Below the pieces are notes generated by a model, which was not told where the DNA came from, searched no databases, and saw only the letters and a program-made list of their open reading frames with translations. The position numbers and the translations under genes are program-made. Below, piece by piece: positions 27,485-36,539 of a stretch of 64,000 bases of DNA (positions within the stretch are counted from its first letter, which is position 1; each line of letters begins with the position of its first letter). Source of the DNA: Paracoccaceae bacterium (GTDB taxonomy: Bacteria > Pseudomonadota > Alphaproteobacteria > Rhodobacterales > Rhodobacteraceae); the NCBI GenBank assembly GCA_012103375.1, contig WLWX01000001.1:2460492-2524491 (forward strand). Direction: 5' to 3'.

Positions 27485-28537
27485 AAGCGTTTCGACATTA
27501 ACCTGAGACATATCCGGCGGCCTTAAAGTAGTTCCAGCATTCTACTGGGTCGTAGAGATCGCAGATTGCTCCGATTGCTTCGAAGACCTGGGTAAAGGAC
27601 CTGGCCCCGATCCGTCGCAAATGGGCTTTCAGTTTAGAGAAGGCCTGCTCGATGGGATTCAGGTCGGGCGAGTACGGTGGCAGGTAAAGGAACCAGCAGC
27701 CGTGATTGCGTAAAGCCTGCGTCGCCTCCTTATTCCGGTGGGTTGCCAGGTTGTCGAGAATGACGACAGTGCCGGGGTTGATCTCGGGGACCAGCACTTC
27801 GCGGATGTAGGCCGCGAAGGCGGGGCCATCTATCGCTCCCTTGATGACCCAAGGTGCGATCAGCGCGCCTTGGGTCAGGCCCGCGATCAAGGTTTGGGTT
27901 CCCCAGCTTCCGAAGGGCGCATCCATCGTCAGGCGCTTACCGCGCTTGGCTCTGCCGCGTAGGCGCGTGAGGTTTGTCTTCACTGCGGTTTCGTCAATAA
28001 AGACAACGCGCTCAGGAAAGGTCGCAATGGCTGGCGAGCGGTATCTGAACCAGTCGGCCCGTTGCTGCCTTACCTTGGCGCGGCGGCGCTCGGTTGCGAC
28101 CAGCGACTTTTTTTGTACGTGAAGCCGAGCCGGGACAGAAGGTTGGCGATGGAGGAGTGATGCACCCGCACACCCTCTGCATCGGCCAGCGCATTACGCA
28201 ACTCAAAGAGCGTGATGTCAGGGTCTTGTGCGATCAACTCCTCAAAGAATTCCCGATGCGGAGCCAGCTTTCCCTTGCCGCGCGGCGGTCCCTGCCGGGC
28301 AGGTTCCGCATGACCCTTCATCCTCACCTGACGCGCCCACCGCGCGCCTGTGGCAGGCGACAGCTTCAACCGCAACGCCGCCGCGCGCCCGCTCAACCCT
28401 TCTTCAATGTATCTCTGAAACCGTATCCGAAGCGCAGATGGCAAAGGTGCTGACATGATCCATCCTCCCAAACAGGATGAATCACAGATCAGGTCTCAAG
28501 GGAATCCCTCGCGATTCAGGTTCAAGACGAAACGCTT
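27485..28537 (-). mobile_element. IS630-family element, copy 2 (1053 bp)
   Basis: Same element as 6195-7247, again flanked by TA (27483-27484 and 28538-28539). The only difference I found is the A at about 28527 in the right terminal region. It separates the protease domain from the propeller domain of one gene. Confidence 0.92.
27498..28456 (-). CDS. IS630-family transposase, copy 2 (two frames)
   Basis: Same two-frame layout as the first copy: the helix-turn-helix frame from ATG 28456 (MSAPLPSALRIRF) and the DDE frame ending at 27498 (LDNLATHRNKE, PPYSPDLNPIEQAF), joined by a -1 slip on seven A. It looks intact. Confidence 0.88.
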
Positions 28538-29461
28538 TAGGGCACGATTTCGGGCGCGCCGGGGATTGCTTATCGCAGCGCCTCGAACGGGACAATTGCG
28601 ACCGTCGCACGCCGCCGAGACGATCACGCGCCAGTTGCGGCCTTGTTCCGGGATGGCAAGTGGTCTGATTGGCAGTCCCTGGGCGGGACAATCACCACGA
28701 CTCCAACGGTGATCTGGCGGCAGGGACGTATCTGGGCCTTTGTGCGGGGCACAAGCGGGCGCGCGTTCTACAAGATCCAGAATCCGGATCTAAGCTGGGA
28801 CACCGCCGCTTCGGGTTGGGATCTTCTGGGAGGTCCGGTCATCGGGCGCATCACGGCCGACAGCGCCGGAGACTATGTGGCAATCGCGGCCGCCAGCCCC
28901 AAAGGCGAGCCGCTGTTGAAGTATCACGATGGCACGGTCTGGCAGCCTGGAAACACAGACTGGATGACCGTTGGTATGCATTCGACGTCTTCGCCGCCTG
29001 TGGTGCGGATAGTGGACGGCAAGGCGCATCTGGTGATCCGCACCAATTACCTCAACAACGACTATCTGGCGATATTGTACCACGCGATTGTCGACCTGAA
29101 GACCGGCAATCTGGAGCAGGACTGGCAGGAACTGGGGCGCGAGGTTCTGGGTGATCCCTGCCTGATCGACGGGTTTGATGGCCGCCTGCATCTGTTTGTT
29201 CGCGGGACAAGCCGGCGGATCTTCCGAAAGATCCGGGAAAACGGCACCTGGACGGCGGAATGGGAAAACCTGGGTGGTGAAGCGATCGACAGCCCAACTG
29301 CGCTTGCGATACCGGGGCAGATCAACTCTGACCCCGAAATCCACCTGTTCTGCACCGGCACGACGCGGCGCGCATTCCGCAAGCGCTGGACCGGGTCCAA
29401 ATGGGTCGAGGGGCAGCTGGGTTGGGAAAATCTGGGGGCGGAACTGGACTGTTCTTACTGA
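28538..29461 (+). pseudogene. Propeller/lectin-like C-terminal part of the split metalloprotease gene
   Basis: The frame resumes after the IS in the same phase (GTISGAPGIAYRSASNG) and encodes PLL/tectonin-like beta-propeller repeats: FRDGKWSDWQSLGG, RIWAFVRGTSGRAFYK, LHLFVRGTSRRIFRK, then WENLGGEAIDSPTA and HLFCTGTTRRAFRKRW. Such repeats bind sugars or surface ligands. Removing the IS leaves CTT TAG GGC at the join, so an in-frame amber separates the two halves even in the reconstructed gene. No own start is convincing. Confidence 0.7.
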
Positions 29462-29579
29462 GGTATCCGGCGCACGGGCGGTGCGCTCGACAGCGGATGA
29501 AACGCCAATTCTCAATATGGCGCGTTGTTGTTTGCCCCGTCTCATACTAAATCAAGCATGATACCACTGCGGAGCCGTG

Positions 29580-30272
29580 ATGACGTCACCCATTTCCCCC
29601 GAACCGCCTGAGCGGAAGCGGCGCGGCCTGTTCGCAGGCTTTCGCGCCAGCTTTCTGACGGGTCTGGTGGTCATCGCGCCGATCAGCCTGACGTTCTGGC
29701 TGATCTGGACGGTTGTGGGCTGGATCGACGGCGTTGTGCTTCCGTTCGTGCCGCGCCAGTGGCAGCCGAACCAATACGTCGGCTTCGATTTGCGCGGCAT
29801 CGGCGTGATCATCTTCCTGATTTTCACGATACTGGTGGGCTGGATCGCCAAGGGCGTCATCGGGCGTGGGATTCTGCGTTGGGCGGAAAGCCTGGTTGAC
29901 GGGGTGCCTGTCGTCCGTTCGATCTACAACGGGTTGAAGCAGATCGCCGAAACGGTTTTTGCGCAGACCGACACCAGTTTCGACAAGGCCTGTCTGGTTG
30001 AATACCCAAGGAAAGGCATCTGGGCGATTGCCTTCGTGTCAACCTCTGGCAAGGGAGAGATCCGGTCAGGCATCAATCAGGGCGATATCGTTTCGGTCTT
30101 CCTGCCGACCACGCCGAACCCGACGTCCGGTTTCCTGCTGTTCGTGCCGATAGTCGACGTGATCTTGCTGGAGATGTCGGTCGAGGATGCGGCGAAACTC
30201 GTGATCTCGGCCGGGCTGGTCTATCCCAACGGCAAGGATCCGACGGTGCCGCCGGATGAGGGCACGGGCTGA
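29580..30272 (+). CDS. DUF502-family membrane protein
   Basis: 230 residues. Two hydrophobic helices near the N-terminus (LTGLVVIAPISLTFWLIWTV, then GVIIFLIFTILVGWIAKGVI) bracket a short loop, and a soluble domain follows with VPVVRSIYNGLKQIAETVF and FLPTTPNPTSGFLLFVP, the DUF502 hallmarks. It sits in the inner membrane; the function is unknown. The MITE copy 3 begins three bases after the stop. Confidence 0.85.
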   Translation: MTSPISPEPPERKRRGLFAGFRASFLTGLVVIAPISLTFWLIWTVVGWIDGVVLPFVPRQWQPNQYVGFDLRGIGVIIFLIFTILVGWIAKGVIGRGILRWAESLVDGVPVVRSIYNGLKQIAETVFAQTDTSFDKACLVEYPRKGIWAIAFVSTSGKGEIRSGINQGDIVSVFLPTTPNPTSGFLLFVPIVDVILLEMSVEDAAKLVISAGLVYPNGKDPTVPPDEGTG

Positions 30273-30275
30273 GCC

Positions 30276-30493
30276 GATTGTGTTGAAAAACTCCGAAATC
30301 AGAGCGTCGCGGATTTCTTGCGAAAACCTATGAAGCGAAATAGTCGGAAAGCTTTGACCACGAGACAGCGCATGGCTGCGCGTGAGCGCATGTAGGCGAT
30401 TTGGGCCGACCCCCGCGCCAAAAATTTAGGATCGGGCTGCATGGAAAGAAAAATCATCGTTCAGGCCCTAAAACGGAGTTTTTCAACACAATC
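30276..30493 (-). mobile_element. 218-bp MITE-like element, copy 3 (inverse)
   Basis: Same element reading leftward, right after the DUF502 gene. Flanks are AGCC (left) and AGCT (right), so the 4-bp duplication is imperfect as in copy 1. No gene is interrupted, but a terminator of the DUF502 gene could have been displaced. Confidence 0.85.
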
Positions 30494-30657
30494 AGCTGAA
30501 ACTCTGGCCGCCTGAACGAGGTGGCGGATCAGGTGTTTCGGTCAGGCGCTTTCGTGCGTGCGTAAAAGGCGCAGTCGCCCCGTGGCACGCGCCAACCTAT
30601 GTGCCGCCATCCGTGGCAGATAGGTCACAGCCCCGGCCCAAATGACCCCCACAACCG

Positions 30658-31431
30658 CTACATCGCCGTCCAGCCGCCATCGGAACTGATGGTCGTGCCG
30701 GTGATCTGGGCAGCCGATTCTGTGCACAGGAAGACAGCGATTCCCCCAACTTGTTCGATGGTGGTGAATTCATGGCTGGGCTGGCGCTTCAGAATGACGT
30801 CGCGCAACGCCGTCTCGCGGTCCATCCCGTATTCTTTCATCGTCTCGGGGATTTGCGCCTCGATCAGTGGGGTCAGCACATAGCCGGGGCAGATGGCGTT
30901 GGCGGTAATCGCCTCCTCAGCGGTTTCCAGCGCGACCACTTTGGTCATCCCCACCACACCATGTTTTGCCGTCACATAGGCCGATTTGAAGGGTGACGCC
31001 CGAAGCCCGTGGGCCGAGGCGATGTTGATCACCCTGCCCCAACCCGCCTCGCGCATCATCGGCAGCGCAACGGCTGTTGTGTGAAACGGGGCGTTCAGCA
31101 TGATCGAGATGATCTGATCCCACTTCTCGGGGGGGAACTCGGCCACAGGGGCCACATGTTGTAGGCCCGCATTGTTCACCAGGATGTCACAGACGCCCGC
31201 ATCGGCGATCAATCGCCGGGCGGCATCCCCGTCCGACAGGTCGGCGGCGATATATCGCGCAGTGATTCCATGCTCACGCGACAGTGATTCGGCAAGCGCG
31301 TGATCCTCATCCCGGTCGGTGAACGAGTTCAGGACAACATCCGCCCCGGCCTTCGCCATTTCATGCGCAATCCCCAGCCCGATCCCTGAATTCGATCCGG
31401 TGATAACCGCCGTCTTGCCTGCCAGACTCAT
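30658..31431 (-). CDS. bdhA: 3-hydroxybutyrate dehydrogenase (SDR family)
   Basis: 257 residues. The classical short-chain dehydrogenase layout is visible: NAD motif TGSNSGIGLGIAHEM, NNAG at LVNNAGLQHVAPV, and the catalytic Ser/Tyr/Lys in INIASAHGLRASPFKSAYVTAKHG. Segments such as LQHVAPVAEFPPEKWD and NAICPGYVLTPLIEAQIP are typical of D-beta-hydroxybutyrate dehydrogenase, which links hydroxybutyrate (PHB turnover) to acetoacetate. Start ATG 31431, preceded by a weak AGGGAT. In the same cell acetoacetate is also made by fahA. Confidence 0.9.
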   Translation of the reverse strand: MSLAGKTAVITGSNSGIGLGIAHEMAKAGADVVLNSFTDRDEDHALAESLSREHGITARYIAADLSDGDAARRLIADAGVCDILVNNAGLQHVAPVAEFPPEKWDQIISIMLNAPFHTTAVALPMMREAGWGRVINIASAHGLRASPFKSAYVTAKHGVVGMTKVVALETAEEAITANAICPGYVLTPLIEAQIPETMKEYGMDRETALRDVILKRQPSHEFTTIEQVGGIAVFLCTESAAQITGTTISSDGGWTAM

Positions 31432-31534
31432 GCCCGATCCCTTTAACAATGGTGAATTTGGCGGCACTTTATCGCTGCTGCTCAGCGCATGAAACCGGCG
31501 AATTTCGGCCCGCTTGCGCGCCAGACCGACGCAC

Positions 31535-31560
31535 AAAAAAACGCCCGCACAAGGCGGGCG
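31535..31560 (-). terminator. Orphan leftward terminator between yejA-like gene and bdhA
   Basis: CGCCCGC-ACAAG-GCGGGCG hairpin followed, in the leftward direction, by seven T. Nothing on the minus strand to the right is a recognised gene, and bdhA starts about 100 bp further left. It therefore ends either a small RNA from about 31690 or an attenuated bdhA leader. Confidence 0.7.
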
Positions 31561-31702
31561 CTAAGTTATTGAGGCAGGTTTCATACAGGCAAGAAACCTA
31601 TCGAGCAGTAAGGTGCTTATACGCCTAAGTGTGGTCGTGGCCAAGGGAAAAGTTTGAATCACCCGCGCGCCACCCCTAGGCTGTGGGTCAAGCCAACCCG
31701 CC

Positions 31703-33535
31703 ATGAACAGGATTCGCATCGCTATGACCTCGCCCCTTATTCGCGCATTCGTCGGCAGTCTCCTCGCGGCCTGCCTTGTCGGCGGTGCCAGCGCCGAACC
31801 ACAACACGGTATCGCCATGTACGGCCAGCCGGCACAGGGTACCGATTTCACCGCCTTTCCATATGTGAACCCCGACGCGCCCAAGGGCGGGCGAATCGTG
31901 TTGGGCGAATCCGGCGCGTTTGATTCCCTGAACCCCTATATCGAAAAAGGCCGCGCGCCCTACGGCATCCGCGCCTATGCCTTCGAATCGCTGATGGTGC
32001 GCAGTTGGGACGAACCCTTCACCCTTTACGGGTTGCTGGCCGAAACGATCGAGACGAACCCCGAACGCACCTGGGTCGAATTCCACCTGCGCCCGGAAGC
32101 CGTGTTCTCGGATGGCAATCCGGTGACGGCCGAGGATGTGATCTGGAGTTTTGAGAAACTCGGGACCGAGGGCAGCGGGCGATACCGGAATTCCTGGGCC
32201 AAGATCGCCAGCGCCGAAAAGGTCGGCGAGCGTGGTGTGCGGTTCACCTTCAACGACGATGTTGATGACCGGGAACTGCCGCTGATCATGGGCCTGCGCC
32301 CGATCCTGCAAAAGGCGCAGTTCGAAGGGCGCGATTTCACAGAAAGCGGCGTTGATCTGATCCCCGTCGGGTCCGGCCCCTACATGATCGGAGAGTTCGA
32401 ACCGACGCGCTTCATCTCTCTGGTGCGGAACCCGGATTATTGGGGCGCCGATGTTCCCGGCCAGCGCGGGCAACATAACCTCGACGAAATCCGCTATGAG
32501 TATTTCGGTGACGGCGACGTTGCGTTTGAGGCGTTCAAGGGCGGCGTCACCACGATGTTCCGCGAAGGCAGCGCCGCCAAATGGGCCGAACAGTACAATT
32601 TCCCGGCGGTGCAATCGGGCGATGTTGTCCAGTCCGAGATTGCGCACCAGCGCCCGACCGGCATCTGGGGCTTCGTAATGAACACCCGCAACCCGGTGTT
32701 CGCCGACTGGCGGGTGCGTCAGGCGCTGACCCATGCATTCAACTTCGAATTCATCAACCAGACGCTGAACGGCGCCGAGCAGCCGCGCATCACCTCATAC
32801 TTCTCAAACTCGGTGTTGGGCATGGATACCGGCCCAGCGGAGGGGCGCGTGCGGGAATTGCTGGAACCCTTCGCAGATGAACTGCTTCCCGGCGCGCTGG
32901 AGGGTTATGCCCCACCCGAAGGTGACGGTACCGAGCGTAACCGGGCGGGCATCCGCGCCGCACTTGATCTGATGGAGCAAGCTGGCTGGACCGTTCAGGA
33001 CGGCGTCATGGCCAATGCCAACGGTGAGGCATTTACCTTCGACATCCTGTTGAACCAGGGCACAACCTCGCACCAGCAGATCACTGATCTTTATGTCTCG
33101 GGCCTGGAGCGGTTGGGGATTACCCCGACGGTCACGGCCATCGATGCGGCGCAACTGCGTGAGCGGACCAACGCGTTCGATTTTGACATGGCGGTCTACC
33201 GGCGATCCTTGTCGCTGAGCCCGGGGAACGAGCAGAATTTCTATTGGTCGGCCAAGGCGGCGGATGAAGATGGGTCGCGCAACTGGATGGGAATGAAGTC
33301 ACCGGCGGCGGAAGCGATGATCAATGCAATCCTCGCCGCGCCCAGCCAGGATGATTTCGTCTCCGCAACCCGCGCGCTGGACCGGGTGCTGACCAGCGGA
33401 CGCTATGTGATCCCGTTCTGGCATTCGCCGGTGTCGCGGCTGGCCCATGTGAAAGAGCTGAGAAAGCCCGAGACCACACAGATCTACGGCGACTGGATCG
33501 GCTTCATGCCGGATGTGTGGTGGTTTGAGGAGTAA
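31703..33535 (+). CDS. YejA-like peptide ABC transporter substrate-binding protein
   Basis: 610 residues with a signal peptide (LIRAFVGSLLAACLVGGASA) and the family 5 (SBP_bac_5) fold: FPYVNPDAPKGGRIVLGESG, AFDSLNPYIEKGRAPYGIRA, FSDGNPVTAEDVIWSFEKL and VGSGPYMIGEFEPTRFISLV. The opening GIAMYGQPAQG...YVNPDAPKGG is characteristic of YejA, the periplasmic receptor for long peptides/microcin C. The expected yejBEF permease genes do not follow, so it is orphaned here. An alternative start is the ATG at 31724. Confidence 0.85.
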   Translation: MNRIRIAMTSPLIRAFVGSLLAACLVGGASAEPQHGIAMYGQPAQGTDFTAFPYVNPDAPKGGRIVLGESGAFDSLNPYIEKGRAPYGIRAYAFESLMVRSWDEPFTLYGLLAETIETNPERTWVEFHLRPEAVFSDGNPVTAEDVIWSFEKLGTEGSGRYRNSWAKIASAEKVGERGVRFTFNDDVDDRELPLIMGLRPILQKAQFEGRDFTESGVDLIPVGSGPYMIGEFEPTRFISLVRNPDYWGADVPGQRGQHNLDEIRYEYFGDGDVAFEAFKGGVTTMFREGSAAKWAEQYNFPAVQSGDVVQSEIAHQRPTGIWGFVMNTRNPVFADWRVRQALTHAFNFEFINQTLNGAEQPRITSYFSNSVLGMDTGPAEGRVRELLEPFADELLPGALEGYAPPEGDGTERNRAGIRAALDLMEQAGWTVQDGVMANANGEAFTFDILLNQGTTSHQQITDLYVSGLERLGITPTVTAIDAAQLRERTNAFDFDMAVYRRSLSLSPGNEQNFYWSAKAADEDGSRNWMGMKSPAAEAMINAILAAPSQDDFVSATRALDRVLTSGRYVIPFWHSPVSRLAHVKELRKPETTQIYGDWIGFMPDVWWFEE

Positions 33536-33736
33536 TACCCGGCGGGCCACTAACCACACGTGTTGCCTGAAATGACGATTGAAATGTTCGCTTCTGCCCG
33601 GAATCAAGCCTGAAAGGCGCCGGGCAGGCGCTTGCCCGGATAGCACTTCAACAGGCCCGTTCGGAGTCCGGCTAGATTGTGGAACAAACCCCGGCGTGAA
33701 CTTGCATTTCACCCACCCCGGGCTTAGCCGAGCCAC

Positions 33737-35227
33737 ATGGCCGTGAACCCAACCTTTCCCTGCCCGGCACCATTCAACCTGGCCGCCTATGTCCTTGCCG
33801 GATCGGGTGCGCCCGACGACAGGATCGCGTTGGAGCTGCTTGGCGATACCACGGAACGCTGGGATTACGGCAGACTGCAGCGCACGATTCTTGGATCTGC
33901 CGGGGGCCTCGCTTCGCTCGGCGCACCGCGCGGGGCGCGGGTGTTGTTGCGGCTGGACAATACGGTGGATTTCCCGGTGGCTTATCTGGCCGCGATTGCG
34001 GCGGGATTGGTGCCGGTGCCAACCTCAGCCGCGCTGACAGTGCCCGAGGTTTCCGAAATCGCGCAGGATCTGCGCCCGGCCCTGATCCTGTCGGCGCCTG
34101 GTGTTGCCTTGCCGGAGCCGCTGCCTTGCCCGGTTCTGCCGCTTGGTGATCTGCGCGCCATGGCGTCCTCTAAGCCGCTGGACCCGGAGACGGGCGAACC
34201 GGAGCGTCCGGCCTATATCGTCTATACCTCGGGCACAGGCGGGCAGGCGCGGGGTGTGGTGCATGCGCATCGCGCGATCTGGGCGCGTCGGATGATGTGG
34301 GATGGCTGGTATGGGCTGCGCGGTGACGACCGGCTGTTGCATGCGGGCGCGTTCAACTGGACCTATACGCTGGGCACCGGTCTGCTGGACCCCTGGGCGG
34401 CGGGGGCGACCGCGTTGATCCCGGCGCCCGGAACCCCCGCCACGGCGCTGCCTGATCTGCTGGCCAGCCACCGCGCGACGATCTTTGCTGCCGCACCGGG
34501 TGTCTATCGCCAAATGTTGCGCGCAGCTGTCCCGCCCCTGCCCGCCCTGCGTCACGGGCTAAGTGCGGGCGAAAAGCTGCCCGATGCGACACGCGCGCAG
34601 TGGCAGACCGCGACGGGAACCGCGGTGCATGAGGCGTTCGGCATGTCCGAATGTTCGACCTTCATCTCGGGAAGCCCGACGCATCCGGCCCCGCCCGGCA
34701 CGTTGGGGTTTGCGCAGCACGGGCGGCGGGTGGCTATCCTGAGGGATGGGCAGCCTGCCCCGCCCGACACCCCCGGGACCATCGCCATTCACCGCGACGA
34801 TCCGGGGCTGATGCTGGGATATCTTGGCGACGATGCATTGAGTGGCGACTGGTTCGAAACCGGGGACATGGGCGCGATGGACGATTGCGGCGCGGTGACC
34901 TATCTGGGCCGCGCTGACGACATGCTGAACGCCGGCGGTTTCCGCGTCAGCCCGCTGGAGGTTGAGGCCGCCCTGACCACCCACCCCGAGATTGCCGAGG
35001 CCGCCGCCGTCGCCCTGCGGCCCAAGCCGGACACGACGCTGATCGGGGCATTCTATGTCTCGACTTCGCCGCTGGACGAGGCCACTCTGACCGCTCATGC
35101 CGCTGCACGTCTGGCGCGCTATAAATGTCCGCGCATCTGGGTGCATATGGATGCCCTGCCGCGCGGGGCCAACAACAAGCTGCTGCGCCGCGCGCTGCGC
35201 GACCAATATGAGGCCGAGAATGGTTAA
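33737..35227 (+). CDS. AMP-binding acyl/aryl-CoA synthetase
   Basis: 496 residues of the adenylate-forming superfamily. The nucleotide loop is YIVYTSGTGGQARGVVHAH (usual TSGTTGxPKG), the A5 region is HEAFGMSECSTFISG, the hinge GDMGAMDDCGAVTYLGRADD and the C-terminal lysine segment ALPRGANNKLLRRALR. The second Thr of the loop and the PK are replaced by Gly and QA, which is unusual. It resembles benzoate-CoA-ligase-type enzymes; the substrate is unknown. The next gene starts inside its last codons. Confidence 0.82.
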   Translation: MAVNPTFPCPAPFNLAAYVLAGSGAPDDRIALELLGDTTERWDYGRLQRTILGSAGGLASLGAPRGARVLLRLDNTVDFPVAYLAAIAAGLVPVPTSAALTVPEVSEIAQDLRPALILSAPGVALPEPLPCPVLPLGDLRAMASSKPLDPETGEPERPAYIVYTSGTGGQARGVVHAHRAIWARRMMWDGWYGLRGDDRLLHAGAFNWTYTLGTGLLDPWAAGATALIPAPGTPATALPDLLASHRATIFAAAPGVYRQMLRAAVPPLPALRHGLSAGEKLPDATRAQWQTATGTAVHEAFGMSECSTFISGSPTHPAPPGTLGFAQHGRRVAILRDGQPAPPDTPGTIAIHRDDPGLMLGYLGDDALSGDWFETGDMGAMDDCGAVTYLGRADDMLNAGGFRVSPLEVEAALTTHPEIAEAAAVALRPKPDTTLIGAFYVSTSPLDEATLTAHAAARLARYKCPRIWVHMDALPRGANNKLLRRALRDQYEAENG

Positions 35228-35882
35228 GCTCGACATCCTATCTGATCCGATCTGCCCCTGGTGCTATATCGGCAAGGCCAATCTGGATGCCGCGATTCAG
35301 GCGCACCCGGATCACCCCTTCACGATTGAATGGCATCCCTTCCAGCTGAACCCGGACATGCCCGAGGGTGGCATGGACCGGCGAGACTATCTGGAGACAA
35401 AGTTCGGCGGCAAGGAGAATGCCGTGAAGGTCTATTCCCGGATCGAAGAGGCGGCGAAGGCGGCGGGCCTGGAGATTGACTTTGCCGCGATGCAGCGCAC
35501 GCCCAACACCATCGATGCGCATCGTCTGATCCACTGGTCGGGGCTGGAAGGTCGGCAAACGGCCGCTGTCGCCGCGCTGTTCCGCGCCTATTTTGCGGAA
35601 GGCAAGGACATCGGTGATCGCGCCATCCTGTTGGATATCACCGAGGCGATCGGCATGGACCGCGCCATGACCGAGCGCCTGTTGGACAGCGATGCGGACC
35701 TTGACGACATCCGCGCCCGCGATGCGCATGCGCGCAAGAAGGGCGTGACCGGGGTGCCAACATTCATCGTGGCCAATCAGCACGTGTTGCCGGGCGCGCA
35801 GCCGCCGGACCTTTGGGCGCGGGTGATCGAGGATATTGCAAAGCAAGCATCCGAGGCGTCGGGTGATGACCCTGCGGCTTGA
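35220..35882 (+). CDS. DsbA-family (FrnE-like) oxidoreductase
   Basis: 220 residues, no signal peptide, thioredoxin-fold with a CPWC active site near the N-terminus (LSDPICPWCYIGKANLD). The helical insert contains RTPNTIDAHRLIHWSGLEG, and the cis-Pro loop is KKGVTGVPTFIVANQHVLPG, as in FrnE/2-hydroxychromene-isomerase-like DsbA proteins. Cytoplasmic dithiol oxidoreductase activity is likely. The ATG overlaps the end of the acyl-CoA synthetase gene, so the two are co-translated. Confidence 0.86.
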   Translation: MVKLDILSDPICPWCYIGKANLDAAIQAHPDHPFTIEWHPFQLNPDMPEGGMDRRDYLETKFGGKENAVKVYSRIEEAAKAAGLEIDFAAMQRTPNTIDAHRLIHWSGLEGRQTAAVAALFRAYFAEGKDIGDRAILLDITEAIGMDRAMTERLLDSDADLDDIRARDAHARKKGVTGVPTFIVANQHVLPGAQPPDLWARVIEDIAKQASEASGDDPAA

Positions 35883-35921
35883 GTATCGTTCGATCCGCTG
35901 GTCGGTGGATGATTGGAAAGG

Positions 35922-35943
35922 CTGGAGGGGCCAGCCCCTCCAG
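35922..35943. repeat. Roseobacter-type intergenic palindrome, second instance
   Basis: CTGGAGGGG-CCAG-CCCCTCCAG followed by ACCTCCCCGGGATATTTTT, the same architecture as 16053-16071. It follows the DsbA-family gene and may act as its terminator. Confidence 0.6.
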
Positions 35944-36047
35944 ACCTCCCCGGGATATTTTTGGGTCAATGATGGGGTGCGTTTTGTGTTTGCGATGAGG
36001 GGTTTGGGTCGGGTTGGTGGCGGGGTGTCGGAAGTGCGGGCGGGCAG

Positions 36048-36539
36048 ATGATTACGGCGCATCTTCCGGCGGGGTATGTGGCGGCGCGGTTGGGCCGGGT
36101 GGAGGCCCGCGGTCCGTTCCGGGCGCTTATCTTCGCGTCGATCCTGCCGGATTTTGACTTGATCTGGTTCTATTTCGTTGATGATCGCGCGTTTCATCAT
36201 CACCACTATTGGGTGCATATTCCCGGGTTCTGGTTGATCGTGGCGGCAGTTGTTCTGCCGATACTTCGGACGTTGCGCCCTGACTGGTTGCCCGCGGCTT
36301 ATGCGTTTTTTGCCGGTATCCTGCTGCATCTGGTGCTTGATACCATCGCCGGATCCGTCGCCTGGGCCTGGCCATTCGATCCTCAACTCTATCAATTCGT
36401 GACAGTTCCGGCGGCGTACCCCCATTGGATTCTGTCATTTCTTCTGCATTGGACCTTTGCGATTGAGCTTGCCATTTGGTTTGCGGCCATCGCTTTGATC
36501 CTGGGCGCGCGTCGTGCCAGGGCTGCGTCAGGCGGATGA
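36048..36539 (+). CDS. Membrane-bound metal-dependent hydrolase-like protein (YdjM/DUF457-like)
   Basis: 163 residues with about four hydrophobic segments. A His-rich stretch after the first helix (FHHHHYWVHIPGF) and LLHLVLDTIAG in the third are the conserved metal-ligand-like motifs of the YdjM/DUF457 group, starting from the family-typical N-terminus MITAHLPAGYVAA. The activity is unproven in the family. The stop overlaps the next start (ATGA). Confidence 0.6.
   Translation: MITAHLPAGYVAARLGRVEARGPFRALIFASILPDFDLIWFYFVDDRAFHHHHYWVHIPGFWLIVAAVVLPILRTLRPDWLPAAYAFFAGILLHLVLDTIAGSVAWAWPFDPQLYQFVTVPAAYPHWILSFLLHWTFAIELAIWFAAIALILGARRARAASGG

Noticed and set aside
30542-30652. 36-residue leftward frame after bdhA (VIWAGAVTYLPRMAAHRL), faintly like the start of AzlD permeases
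   Set aside because: Too short, GTG start without ribosome site, and only one motif-like stretch.
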